DNA of 64,000 nucleotides, taken from contig NC_080058.1 of assembly GCF_026212465.1 (NCBI RefSeq), positions 7,876,001 to 7,940,000 of the forward strand, in the 5' to 3' direction. A model generated the notes under the pieces. The model was given only the letters and a program-made list of their open reading frames with translations, did not search any database and was not told the DNA's origin. Source of the DNA: Amaranthus tricolor (lineage: Eukaryota > Streptophyta > Magnoliopsida > Caryophyllales > Amaranthaceae). The position numbers were made by a program, and so were the translations under genes. Positions within the stretch are counted from its first letter, which is position 1; every line of letters starts with the position of its first letter. Positions 32,801-47,800 of this stretch are shown one piece after another.

Positions 32801-35800
32801 CTTTTTATTTTTTCTTGTTTTATTGTTTTTTCTTTTCCTTTGTTTTAAATTTTAATTAAATGACCCGAAATCGTTTCTCGATCCCATATATAACGTTCTG
32901 CGACTCATAAATTCTCGACCTGAAATTTTCGATCCCGACCCAAATTTTAAAAGATGTAATTACGCTCCCGATCCCGTTTTGCAACCCGGATTGTTCCTCG
33001 ATCTTGGTAACAATGGTTTTAATAGTTAGTAGTGGTAATTAATTCGTTGAAGCGATAATGCAAAGAGTTAAGAGTGACTTGCTTTGATACCAAGTGACAT
33101 TTGATATGGGGGCATATAAATGAGCATATGTTAGCTTGAGTAAAGTTCTATTTTCAAACCAATTGCAATGGTTTGTTTATATTCAATGACATCATTAAAT
33201 TACACATAACAAATGAATTCTCCCGTTATTTCTTTGCTACCACATTTTTTTATGTTGTACAACAATTCTTTTGCTCATGTCATTCTCAAGATTAATGAAT
33301 TAGAATTTTGATGAATGTTGGAGCACTAACTAGTAAGTATATATGATCTTGCCTCATCCACAAGTTTTAACATGTAATAGTTGTACTTGTAGTCTAGTCT
33401 ATTCTAGATGATAAGATTCTCCTAGTTTTCTTATTTAAATGATTGATTATATTTAGGACTATGTCATCCACCAAATAATAGTTTTCAGTTCTATATTCCT
33501 TTCGAAGTTTGTCACTAAATTAGGGCTCTTTTTTATTAAATAGCCCAAATCTGATTGCAGCACATGTCTAAACAACGATTACCCAAATTGCCAGAAGATT
33601 TGATGAAGAAAGGAAAACACTTCATATTGATACGAAACCCGATGAATGTTCTGGTGAGCACTTGTTCTTGTATGTTAATTACTTAATATTCCTTCCTAAG
33701 CAGTTCAATTGGAAAAGTGATCGCCCTGTGATGCAATTATTTTAATTATAAATACACGTCCTCATTATTTGTTGTGTTAACTTTTTGTATGCTTAATTGC
33801 TAGGCATCCTTCGATAAAGTTGTGCCCCCAACATTTTTGGAGATCGGTTTAGCTTCTCTTGTTACCATATACAATGAGCTTAGTGATCAAGGGAATCCGC
33901 CGGCTATCATTGATGCAGGAGAACTGCAACGAGATCCAGAGGTGATTTTCAAATTTGACCAAAATGTTAATTAGATATTTTCATAGTGTGATGTGGTGCA
34001 ATTAGTTTAAGAAAGCGTGCCTAAGCTATGAGGTGTGGATGGTCGATGGGCTGGGTGCTTTAATAGGGCTAGGTGAGGTGATTACTATGGGTAAGCGTCT
34101 TATAGTGTCTAAGATGATGGCATGGGTGATTGAATGTGGGTGCCTTTTGGTCGTAACCCCAGACCACGTGATGTTGGCTCATGTAATTTGCTTTTGTTTA
34201 TTATTTTTATTCATTGTTTTCAATAATGTTATCCTCTCTTTCTCTTGTTTCTTAATTATTTACCCTTTTTGTTTTTTTGTGAGAGTTTGATGTGAACTTT
34301 TATTTAACTGGAAGTGCACGATTTACATCTAGCTAACGGGTCGAATATGAGGAAGCTCAAATTGATACCTTGTTCCAACTTCCAATTATTACCTGATGAA
34401 GAATAAAATGTAGGAGGGAGTAATGTCTAAAATTATTAGAAGATTCAGTTAATTGGATTTTAAGTATATAACTAAGACCTTGGATATTGGGAATGACCCA
34501 ATTCTAGTGTGGATATCAATTGTTTTCAATACTTATAGAAAAAGGACTCTTAAGTTGATTAAATGGATTTTATTAATCTCAAGCTTCTATTAATTGATTA
34601 ATTATCTTTTTGGGCCTCATTAATTGAATCTTCAAACTTTCGTTGTATTTATTGAATTAATATGAATTTAACCTAAATATAACTTAACCCTAAAGCACTG
34701 CTTATCTCAAACTTCCGTTATATTGACTAGGTTAATAAAGTTGTTTAATTCAAGGTTCATTTAGCTTAGTTCTAATCATAAATCCTTAGTTTTATAAATA
34801 TTTCATGTCAATTTTCACTCCATACTAAAATTGGGATCAATGTCTATACCTTAGATATAAAATTACTCACTAGACATAGCAAATAACACTAATTATTCAG
34901 TTGACTTATACTATTAAGCATGATTAGAAACATAAATTACTCTACTAAACTAAGAAACATAAATAAGGAAAATAAATTATGCTTAGAAATTTACTTGAAA
35001 TTCTTGGCAAATGTGCTTTTATTTATCAATAAAAATGACTACAATACTCATTACAACAACTAAAATTTGGAACCTTAGAACTAAATGAAAACCAGGAATG
35101 GAAAAATGTGGCTAAAAGAGGTCCCTTAGACCCTAAACCTAAATCCTATATATATACAGGGAGGTTACTTGGGAAAAATTCTCCAATAACCCTAAATAGG
35201 ACATAGGAAATAACAAAAATAATTAATGAAATTAAACATAAAACTACTTAAACGTAGATTTGACGAGCAAACACGTCTAAAAACAAGGCGGCGAGTCGTT
35301 GTCAAGTAAGCAACGACTTATTGCTTATCTTGACTGCAAAAGCTTGGCGGCAACTCGCTGCTTTTGGCCTTCTGAAAAGAGGCGACTCGTCATTTGCCCA
35401 CTGACTTGATTCTTCGTTCTCTTTTGAGCGACAAGTCATGCTTTTGTATAGGAGCTTGGTAGCGACCACCTGCATGGGCTATGCTTTTGTGCTCGCTTCT
35501 TCTTTGCTTGTTAGGGGTCTTTGGCCATTTCTCAAAGCCTTCACCCTCTTATAAGTTATAACTCTATGGACTTATCGATTGATCACCTCAAAACACAACA
35601 AATTAAAAATAAGATTTTTAGGTAAATTTACAAGATATATCACAAAACTATGCAAAATGGATCAAATACGACACCCAAAAGGAGTATAAATGCCATAAAT
35701 AAGTGCAAATAATTGCACTTATCTGATTTTTTTAGGACACTTCACACCCAAAAAATAGTGCCTTCTAGGACCCTTAACTTCTTAGGGTGCTTTGCACCTT

Positions 35801-38800
35801 TGAAACTAAGAAGTTGCTTATATTGCGTGTTTTTTTAATTAATAGACCAAGCTCTGGTATTGTTAGGAGATCAAAAGACATCTTCTAATTGATTACATGA
35901 CTGCACTTCTCTAATTCTGTCATTTTTTTTTGCTTTTGGTATAAATGTTAATGGATTTTTCATAAACACATTTAAAGTTTCTTTGCCTCATGGACCGAGG
36001 TGAAGGAATTGTAATGTATATTTGCACTTCTAATGTTACATGGAGGAAATCAAGATGCTGAAATTGTTTGTTTGGTGCCTATTGTTTGATTTATAACTGA
36101 GTTAGTTGTTTTTTTTTTTTGAAAGAAAAAAGGATGAATCCTTTCATGGTAAACTTTAACATCATATTTTGGTCTCTTTGGGTGGAACTAAATTTACCCT
36201 TTAACATGGTGTTTTTGATGATTGATTCTAATCAAGAGTGTGCAGCATGTGAAAAATCTTTAGGATCAACAGAGTATTCTGTATTTGGTGGAAATGTTAC
36301 CTGCTGTGTTATGTGCATTTTTTCTTCATCTTGTGCGGTTCTTTTGAACTGTAGTACTAGTCATACAGCTGATGTAATAAACTTTTGTCAATCCGTTTAT
36401 TCCTGCATTATATATCAGAAATTATTTTTTTTTATTGACCAAAAAGTGCTACTTTGATATTACTCTGCAGATAGCTTTACGTGGTCTCTGTGAAGACTTG
36501 AATATTCCTTTTCAGCCTACCATGCTGAAGTAAGACACATGAACTTTGCTGGTCCTTTGTTCATACAGTTAAAACATTGTATGCTGGATAATTTATCAAT
36601 TTCTAAATTCTAATGCATGTATTTCAGTTTATTTTTTGAATGATTTCGCTACAGATCATCTTTTTGTTTTTTGCTCCTGAGTATGGTGATTTTATGGAAA
36701 AATCAAAGAGGAAAAGGTGAGTTGGTAGATGAGGGTCCCAAACTTTAGAGAAAAAGTTGCTAGAATGTTAATTGTTAACATTTTTGGTTGACATTAAGTT
36801 GGAACTGGACGGAGGGAGTATAATTATAAATCTTAAATCTCAAGGTAATTGTTAAAAGTTTTCTCACATGTATATGCTGTTTTTGATGTCCATTCTCGAC
36901 AGGGTCAAGGATTTACCAATCTTTGGTTTGAATTATAATAGAATATAGTAAAATTACTCATTAAATCATGTTCGGTTTGAACTATAATAGAATATAGTAA
37001 AATGACATTTTCAATCATGTGCACTTCTTATTTAAGTGAAATTGCGGAGTGTCAATTAAAATTAACTTCTTTGTAATCACAAGGGTAAAATTACGTATAT
37101 CCAACGACCCAAAATTTTCCTACGTGGCATCTTAGATGGGAGCCACTTAATGATATTGGGGGTGATAAAATGTTGTATATAGAATGTATAATGATAACTC
37201 ATTTGTCAATATTGTCATGCTGTTCGGTCTTGTGTGGCAAATAGTAGGTAGTGGATACATAGTAATTTTTCAAGCAAATACTTCTTGTTTTCATGATATA
37301 AGATACCTTTTGCTTTCCACGGTTGGACTTTATTGGTTTATCTCTCAATATAATTTGATTAAATATATAATTTTTAAAATAATTGTACAAGTATTCTTCA
37401 ACATAAACCTAACAATGTATTTTCCTTAATTTCTAGCAATGCATTTTTAAGAGAGGTTAAGACTAATTTCAGTTTCAAAGGAATTTGAGCTCTCCATTTT
37501 TCGGAAAGGAATTAGTGATTATGGACTATATTTGAAGGTTCAGAGTGATAGCAAATTTTATGAAAATAACGACAAATCAGTAGTATAAAATAGCGTTCAT
37601 AGTTTGAATTTTCGATATGTGGTATGAAAGTATGAATCCTTTTTGTTTTAAAAGGGGCATAACTGAGGTGGATGCTCAATGTTCTGTGTGATACTGTGCT
37701 GTGATTGTAGTAGCGATAAAAAATGCTGAAAGAAAGAAGGTAGGTTATAGTTTAATCGTGACTTAGTTATTTCATTTGTCAGTTGTATTAAATAAAGCTC
37801 GAATAATTCAGTTGAATCAAACTTTGATCTAGCTTGGGCCCTAAGTTTTTTTTTTTGTATTTTCTTTACTAAGGGTCTTTATTTGACTTTCAACTTCAAA
37901 CTTTTGTTAAATACATTTGTAGAGCACGATTAAAAGAGTTTTGTTAATTACATTTGTGGATTTATGTTCATATGTCTTTTGAATTTACCTAAAGCTTCCT
38001 CTTTTAGATGGGAAGCTGGTCCGAAACCTATAGATGGCGTATGGGCTCCATGGTGGTATGACAGTGTTCACAAGTCAACTGGCTTTAAAACAGAACGTGG
38101 ATATCCGAAGGTTTGATTTTCTTAATCTTTGATCTTCTTTAAAGCAATGGAACTTATCTTATTGGCTTTTTTGGTAACCTTCATGAAAGATGTATTAGAG
38201 AATTCTAACACATGCTTGTGTGACTCAAGGCTTCAAATTCCTTTCTTCTAAGGGTCCTGTATAATAAGAACCATGAACCAACTCTTCCTTGACCACATTG
38301 TAGTTATCTTAAGGAATCAAGATATTTACCCTGACCCTTCCTTTTGTATATGGAAGCTTGTGTGACTCAAGGCTTCAAATTCCTTTCTTCTAAGGGTCCT
38401 GTATAATAAGAACCATGAACCAACTCTTCCTTGACCACATTGACTTTTTATGAACCTTTACTAGTTATCTTAAGGAATCAAGATATTTACCCTGATCCTT
38501 CCTTTTGTATATGGATGACAACTCCCTTAGTGTAAGTTATTATATATCTTTGTCACCAATCAAAAAAGAAAGAAAACGATAACCTATGGGCATTTCATAT
38601 CACCCGAATTCATAATTTGAAGTGCATGTCATAAGGTTTGTACTTAAGCTCTGAAAAGTTGCATGATTATGTTTAATTTAACGAGGCAAGCATTTTACTT
38701 CCAAATTTTTGTTATCCGTGTTTCTAAAACTTGTTTTCAATTTTGTTGTTTGGAGGTAAAGTAAGATACATTTCTAGCTTGACATTACATATAGTCTGCT

Positions 38801-41800
38801 GATGCCTTGCATTTTAAGTATTTCTATAGAAATTTTTTTATTTCGTAATCGCAAATAGGATAATTAAGGAAGTTTTAGAATAAAATGTTGAATACACATG
38901 GAAGACGATGTTTATTTTAAATTTTTTGCTTTATTATTTTTTGGTTTACCACTCTTTTTGGTCTTTTCATTAAGTTATTCTAATATTTAGTTTGCTTTTT
39001 GTGTATATCAGACATTTCCTCCTTTACTTTATGACTTACTAGAACAATGTTTACCCTTCTACAACTTTCTCAAGCGTCGTCTTAAGAGATCATTTTCCCT
39101 TCTGAGCTCACCCTTGCCCCCACCCAGTCTTCCTGTTCCCGAGAATGAGAAGCTGCTTGCATGGGTTGGTGATGAGTTGCTACCTCGTGATAGTGCAAAG
39201 GTGTATCCCTGCTTTCTTGATATATTTTGTTATTTTCACCTTTTATGGATACATTATTCATTTTGTTTTTGAAAGTAATATTTGCCTTACATCTTTCATT
39301 ATTTTCATTGAATATAAAGAGGAGTACAATGATAGATTTAGGAAATAAGATATTTACAAAATAAAAAATTTTCTAAGATAAAATATACAAATATACAATG
39401 AATATAACAATATCTTGCAATATTGTTATATACCATTACATCCACGCAGTTGAAGTAGGAGGTTCACCGACGCTGAAGTCTTGAGAAAGTATAAGTGGAA
39501 GGTCTTTTGTGAAAATGTTTGCATTTTGGTATCTGAACGCGACATGAAGTACTCTGACTTGACCCATACGACTTTCTTAGAACAAAATGTATATCCATCT
39601 CAATATGTTTGGTGTGTTGATGTTGCACTAGGTTGCCATACAAGTAGAGCTCCGATGTTATAAAATATACCAAGGCTGCTTTAGGGATAGGACAATGAAG
39701 TATAAGGAGTAAATTACTTAAACTAGTCACCGCTCGATACTCAGCTTTTGCGCTATAACAAGAGAGTGTGGCTTGTCACTTAGATGACCAAGAAATAAGA
39801 TTATTGCCTAACAAAACACAATAACCAGAAGTAGATCATCGAGTGTCATCAATATAGGAGAGAAGTGTAGAAGTAAATGACCGATAGAGTTAGAGACCAT
39901 GGTAAAGAGTACCTCAATTATATCTAAGAATACGGTGAATAGCTTGCATGTGAGAGTCCATGGGATTTTGCAAAAAAGGCAGTACTGCATAAGATAGATA
40001 TATTTGGTTGGGTGGAAGTGAGGTATCGTAAGGCACCAACAAGATTACGATATAGGGTAGGATCCTCAAAAGGAGTGGATGAGAAGGCACTGAGCTTGGG
40101 CTTGGTGTAAACTGTAGTAGGGCAGGATTTTTAATAAGACATCCCTATATGACTAAGAATTTCCTTGGCCTATTTTGCTTTTGATAAAAGAGGCTAAAAG
40201 TATGATTGACAACAATTTCAAGAAAATAACTTAGAGTGCCTAAGTCTTTTATTTGTTGTCACGAGTACAGTGAATAAACTCAATCTTAGCAACAAAATCT
40301 ACAAGTCTTTGATACCAAGCCTTAGGAGCAATCTGTAAAGAGATTTCTTGAGACGACACACATGATTTGGATATTTTGGGTTCTTAAAACCCAAGGGTTT
40401 ATAGATGTAGGTATTTTCTTCAAGAACCGTGCGGATAGTTGCTGGTTTTATTACTGGACTGTAGGTCTCTCCACAATCAATGCAAACCTGTTGACCAGTC
40501 CATCATCATTGCCTACAAGACGGGCTTTGTGCTTTTAAAAGAACCATTAGAATGCTCTTTATGTCTTAAAATCGCGAAAGAATAAAGTATAATAACATTA
40601 GATGGTTTAGGAACTAAATCTCACGTCTTATTTTGAATCAAAGCATCAAATTCATCAATTATTGTCAATTTCCAATTAAGGACCTTAAGTGCACCTATAG
40701 GATTTTTGGGCAAAGGAGATTTGGAAATTTGAGTATGATGCTCTCCATGATATTTGGGATTGGGTTTGAAATACCATGTTGATGGCGGGTTATGGGTCTT
40801 GACTCTTGAGGATGATTTTAAGGAAGAAAAGGGTATGGGGTTTGGAATGGAGGTTGTGTCGTTTGTAGATGTGGACTGGTTATTTTTCTCACTGACGTGG
40901 CTGGCTGACGGGGATGAATGGGGCCGATTTGTTACGAGAGTGGCATGACCATGTGCCCCAGGAGGAGGGATAGTGGAAATTGGGCCAGATTGAGTAGTAA
41001 TATCAGGTTGGCTGTGAGGGCCTGCTGGATTGATTGGATGATTGTGGTAGTTTGGGACTTAAAAATTTGGGCCAGATTGAGGAAAATTTGCAGTGTGGCC
41101 GTGAGGGGCTAGAATTGGTGATCAGTGATGAGACATTTGGGTCATGAGGACCATTAGGAGAGGTGGACTCTTGATTGAGATAATTAATTAAGGGGATACA
41201 CCTTCATCTTAAAAATCATAAGAAATTGGGTTAGGAGTAAATAATTTAGAAAAGCGGCTTTGATTGTTCATGAAGAAGAGAGAATACAATGGAAGGCAAG
41301 TTGGTTGTATTGGGGAAAAAAACTAGCCAAAAAAAATGGTGGATGCTACCGTGAGTAAGAGGCGAAAGCTAGGAAGGTATTGAAAACCTAGACTTTGATA
41401 CTATGAAGTAATATTTGTCTTTCATCTTTCATTATTTTCATTGAATATAAAGAGTGCAAAGATAAAGTTAGGAAACAAGATATTTACAAAATATAAGAGT
41501 CTAAGATAAATATACAAATGTACTAAAAATATTACAATATCTTGCAATATTAATATATTCCATTGGATATTGTTATATTTTATTAGTTTTTATGTGTTGC
41601 TAACAATGTATGTTTTGCTGCTTGTTCTTTTGTATTCACTCCTTTCAGGTTTCAGTGTTTGACTCAGTAGTACAAGGTGGCGATTCTGTTTGGGAAGGAC
41701 TCCGTATTTACAAAGGAAAAGTATTTAAGCTTGAGGAGCATCTGGATAGGTCAGTGACTCTGATGCATATTTTTCATTTCTTTGGTTGATTTGATTACCT

Positions 41801-44800
41801 GCAAGTTATTTCAGCTCACCAAATTATAAATTGTAGGAGTGTCTGATTAGAGTTTCTTCAAATTATTGACATACATTTAAATTGTAGAGAAACTGGTTGG
41901 AACTGTCAGCAGATTAAGTTCTGTATATGAGACATTAATGTTATACAAGTCTATTACTTTTCATTAAAAAAAATCCAGATATTATTTTTCTTTTGCCTAT
42001 TTATTGGTCTATGGTCTAGGTTGAAAGAATATATATTCTGGGTTGCTCAATTCTCTTCTGATCTCGTTATAAAATTTGTTAACTAAGGGACTTGTATTAT
42101 AAGAGGAAGAGGACCCGGACTTATTCTAGAGTCGTTGTTATCATGAGTCTGTGACTGCTGTTTTGGCTGCAGTTTTGATTGTCACCACTTCAATTATTTG
42201 ATACTTTCAAAATTTTCATTTTCAGAATGTTTGATTCGGCAAAAGCTCTGGCTTTTAACGGTGTTCCAACACGTGAAGAGGTGAGGTTGCGGTGACAGAG
42301 TTTGAATATTTTCATTATGAGCCTTTTATTGATATGATTTTTGCTTTCATTTCCTATGCTTACATGTCTGCTAAAACAGGTAAAGGAAGCTATATTCACC
42401 ACTCTTATTAGGAATGGCATGTTTGATAATTCCCATATACGCCTAAGTTTAACTCGTGGCAAGAAGGTAATTTCTTTTCTTGTTCAACCTCTACTTTAGA
42501 TATTAAAAATTTGACTCATTAAGACAGTGTTACTGTCAACCTCATTTTCTTAATTTCTACTCTTTGCAACTATCAATGTAATTTTTGCTCTCAAAACTGT
42601 AATGTCTTTGTGGTCGTTCCTTAAACATGGTGTTATGACATTTGGAAATAGTTACATTTTACTTTTCTGCTTAAAGTTTTAGTGTGATTGAAATTTCTTC
42701 TTTTAATGCACTTGTATCGTTTCTGAAGAGAAACCGCCTCTGTACTTTTGCAGGTCACTTCTGGAATGAGTCCTGCATTCAATCTTTATGGATGCACCTT
42801 AATTGGTATTTCCACTTACTCAGTATTCTTTCTCTTAAATTACTAGCTTGAATAAGTGCAGGGAGTATTTTTAAAATCTATCTAAACTTTGCGACCTCAG
42901 CAGCTTGTAACTGGACAAGTCTCTGTTAACCTGTCTCCTAGAGGTTCCATAAAAAAGTGATGATATATGATGGGTATTTTTCATTCTGTTATTAATATTT
43001 AATGTTTGAACTGAAATTGATCTTGACAAACCCTGAAATGTGTGGAACTCCAGAACTACTTAGATAAGTTTACATCATCAAATATGCACCTTCATGGGTT
43101 AGTAAGTGATTGGCGATGCTTTCAAGCTTCTTGGTTTCTCAAACATCAACATGACAATGGTAACTAAGCACATCATCAAGTAAAATCACAAAATCAACTA
43201 AGATTAGTGTAGAGTAGAGCACCTGCACCCTTTTTTTGTGTTAGCTCATGAACTAAACTTCACTAATCTAGCAAACATTTAAGCTCTACAATCCAAACTC
43301 GAGCAAATTATTCCCCTTACATATTGATGAGCTACTTTACCCGATAACCTAGTAAATAATTACTCTCAAATCATGACTATAAGCATAAAACCAAAGATAG
43401 AACATAAAGTAAGCATAAGTACTAGGTAGTATGAATAAACACTTTAAAGCTCTAAAGAACTCAATAGAACCAACATGAAAGTCAAAAAAAATAAGTAGAA
43501 AGCTATATCAATGAAGTTTAAACAAAGATAATCAATAATCTGCCAACTAGAAGCAAGGATCTAGAAAGAGGAGCAACATGCACGAACAAACTAAGAAATG
43601 AAAATAAAATATAAAAATATCATGAAACTAAGAAAAAGTTACCGGAAATCTTGCTCGTTGAAGTAGTAAGTGAAGATGATTACAAATAAGAAGAAGAATG
43701 TTTTTCCTTGAATACTCCACTTGAAATTCAACAAAAGAACAAAATCATCATAAATGAACTTGGAACTTGAATGAAATATATGAACTAAGCTAAGAAATGG
43801 AACTAAAGTCTCTCTTCAGTTGCTCTCCAAGTCTTGAAGAGCCCTTTATATACAAGAAAAACATAAGAGCAAAGAAGTTTAACAACGCAAAAATAAAGTT
43901 CCTCCTGTTGCTGAAGTGCTTGAACAAGCACTATGCTCGAAAGCACTGGCTTCCAACAGCTTTTGTCGGTTGTTATTTAATTCCAACACTTAGACGAATC
44001 ATTAACCCAGAGTACCTTGAACGAGCACTATAGTGCCTTGAATGAGCACTACACTATGTGGCACTAGGAAGCTCTTGGAAGTAAGGCATGGCTTCCGCGC
44101 GCCATGGAAAGATGATTTGGGCCACTTGCACTATTGGGTACGCTAAAGAGGCGAGAAACTTACAAAAATGAGCAAAGCAGGGGGGAGAAGAAGGTAAACA
44201 AAGAAAAGGGAGAAATGCGAAAAATGCACCTAAAAATGAACTAAAATATATAAGAATGCAAGTATAGCTAACTTAGCCATGACATGAGAAACCATTGACA
44301 AAATAAGGGTAGCAATATATGTAAAAGTACTTGAAAATGGACTCAATGACTACCCAATGGGCAATGAGTGACATAAAACTCACTCATCAGAAGGACAACC
44401 TTTGTCATGTAGTCATTTTCATAATGTAAAATTGCAGTAATGGTCGTGACCATGGTAACGGGCACTGTGTAGCGAAGTGATGCGGTTATTGTAATGTCAA
44501 ATATTAGAGGAAAAATAAGATATCCTCGAAATAGGAACGCCTTTTTACATCTTTGGGAAATATTAGTTCTTCTTTTTTGAAACGCTACCCTTGATGTGAT
44601 GCAACCTTGTTTTTGCACTATTGTCATGCTTGGGAAAAAGTTCTTTCCTTTTCTCTTAGTTAAAACGTGAAAATTCAACTGTTTTCTCCTTTGAATTAAT
44701 TACAAATTACAAATTGCTTGTTCTTCTCCACCAAAATGCTTATGTAAGGATTCCGAGTTATGGCTTAGCATCCTTTTTGCATGTGTTTATCTACAGTTTT

Positions 44801-47800
44801 GGCCTTCTAAATTTATAACTCCGAAAATAATTGATTCCAAATTTTGTTTTCAAGATGAAGTGTAGTGTTTCGAGTTGTGATTTCATGGCATTGTTTTTCC
44901 TTGTGTGGAAATAACACAAGGCTTCAAACTGGGACCTCAAAGGAATAAGGCTGTGGACAGCCAATTATATTTGACACTTCACCCTTTTGCGTCAAGTAGA
45001 AAATTCCCTTGTTCTCAATGAATGTTATCTTGATGGAACTTTTCTTGAAGCTATAGACTGTTTAGATCATTATTTTTACCTCTTCCCATGGTGGTTTTAT
45101 GAGATTAAATTTTAGGCCTTATGTTTGTTCATTGATGTCTGTAGTCAAGTGGTTAAGCATCTTTAAGCAATAATGTCATGTGACTCTATTCTAATTTTTT
45201 TTTTGTCTAAGCGTTCAGAAATTATATTTTTAAATTGTTCACCTTTATTATATTTCATTTCCTCAGTAAGAGCTAATCACGTGCGTTCTTTCTGTGGAAA
45301 TGTAGTTCTTGCTGAATGGAAGCCACCTGTCTATGATAACACCAAGGGTATTGTTTTGGTTACTGCAACTACCCGTCGTAATTCTCCAAATGTATTAACG
45401 CTGTGCCTTTGTTACTGCTTTAGCGTGCTTTTCTTTATTATTGGCTGCGCTTGTCCAATTGCATATATTCTTTTCTACTGATTATGATGCTATGATTTTT
45501 CACAATATCTTGCCTTGTCAAGGATATAATAATCTTATCATCCTGCTGACTGGAGAAATGTAGAAATTTACTGGAAGATGCTGGCAGTTCCAAACAGCAA
45601 TTTTGATTGTAGCAGTATATGAGTATTGAATCTTCAGTGTGATGTTACTGGTCCTCTGATTAGTTCAACAAATGATTCTACTGATTTAAGGATTCATTAA
45701 TTGTCACAGTTGTCTCCTTAAGATGCAATAGAAGAATGACTAGTTTAATGTTCCTACAAGACTTTATATTGTTTTGTCAGAGATTTATGATAAGTACATC
45801 TTCTGATATTTTCTTAAATGGTTGAAAAGTCAATTTAACTTTTTGTAACTTAACTGTTTCTGTTTTGAAAGTTAGGATTATAAAATTGACTTTTCTTTGA
45901 TTACTTAAGTAAAGGGTAAAACAAAATATTGTCCAACATGGTCTTATTTAGATGCATTCGCTGAACTGGATGCAAAATTGTAGAAGAGTGAAATTCATAA
46001 TTAATGCCCGTTTATTTGAGCTATCTATTCTATGTTCTTGCAGAATTTGGATTCAAAGATCCATCATAACAACTTACTGAACAACATACTTGCTAAGGTA
46101 TATTCTGCTGCTAATATGCCATGTGAAGATGTTAGCTGTTCAGTATTTACAACTTCAAGATTAAAGGCCCTCTAAAATGTTTGGCCAAAATGTTTATTGG
46201 GTTTATCAATTTTGATCTTAATACAGAATGATGAATGCATTAATGTGATATTTTCTACTTATACTAAGTTTCAGTAACCTTTTCTGATGCAGATAGAAGG
46301 AAATAATGCAAATGCTGATGATGCCATAATGCTTGATAAAGACGGATATGTATCTGAAACAAATGCAACAAATATTGTGAGATCCCTTTTCACGCGGTTT
46401 ACTTTTATGACCCCCATTTATCATGTTTATAATCTGAAAGATGTCTCTTTGCAATTCCACTCTTCTCTGCCCCCAAAATGAATGATAAAAAGGTTTTAAG
46501 TGCATGTTTGCAATAAAAAGCCCAATTTACATGCGGTTGTTTTTTTATGTAATCATAAGTGTCGTCAATGCCTTCAACATTACGAAAGTATTAATTACAG
46601 TTTAAAGAGATGTGCTTAGAAATGACAATGGATGAGAGGCATTTGAGTGCTATTCGAACTTTAATTGACTGTCTACTTAGGTCTAAATTCCACATAAAAG
46701 TTAATTTTACACCTGTGTCTATCTTATTACATTTTTTCATAAACTTGTAGAAAAGAAAAATGATACAAAATGAACTTGGTTATAAAATTTCAATATGCAT
46801 TGCATATTTTATCGAAGGGTTTCTGGATCCTGATCTCTCCCTCTCCCCAGCTGTTGGTATCTGTTTAGATCCCTGCCTAATTTATGACAACTTTTGTGCA
46901 GCATATGTACTTAAAAAAGGCACACCTTTTGATTTTGCATGCAGCTGTTTTATGACTTGTTGAAGTTTTTTCATGCAGTTTATGGTGAAAAAAGGCAGAG
47001 TCTTTACACCTCACGCGGACTATTGTCTTCCTGGAATAACTCGAGCTACTGTAAGTTGTACACCCCCCTATGGTTTGCGATATTTAACACTTAGCATTGA
47101 TAAAAAAAAAAAAAAGAACTCTGCTATATTGCAGCTCTCATTATAGACCTGGCCTGATATTTAGTTCTCCTTTAGAGTATCTAATAACCAGCTTTGCAAA
47201 TTTGCAGGTCATGGACCTTGTGGTGAAGGAGGGTTTTGTCTTAGAAGAGCGACGGATCAGCCTCTCAGAGTTCCATACGGCAGATGAGGTCTTAATTTCC
47301 ACATTACTGATATTGTGTTTTGTTAAACAGGATTTGACATCTCTTGTACATTTTAAGAGCAAATGCTGTGGCTTAATATTGCTCTCTTCTTGAATTACCT
47401 TTCGAGAGATGCACTGTGGTCAATATATGAATTAGTTAAACAAAAAAGTTCTTCCACTTGGTGATATTCTTAAAAGTATTATGTAAAACCTGCCTAATAA
47501 ATTATAAGTTGTGCTAGCTATATTTACACCTTTTTAACTCATCATTAATGTGACGTTTCGATTTGTAGACTTTGCATGATTTTATGTGATTTGATCCTTG
47601 ATAGATTTGTGGACTTTGTATGATTTTGATTTTGATAGATTTGTAGTATTTTACGTGCTCTCTCTTAAACAACCTCTTATATCCGACTTATATTTGCTGC
47701 AGGTGTGGACAACTGGAACAATGGGAGAACTGAGCCCAGTAAGTCTTGCCAATCTGCATCTTGACTTTGATGAGCTTTTTGAGCTGCATTGTGCAAGTGC

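Noticed and set aside
36660..36825. Possible Stowaway MITE ending GGACGGAGGGAGTA
   Set aside because: Only the right terminus is recognisable; the matching left CTCCCTCC end is missing.
40754..41112. Plus-strand reading frames in intron 8
   Set aside because: They are antisense to the copia pol fragment and read its complement.
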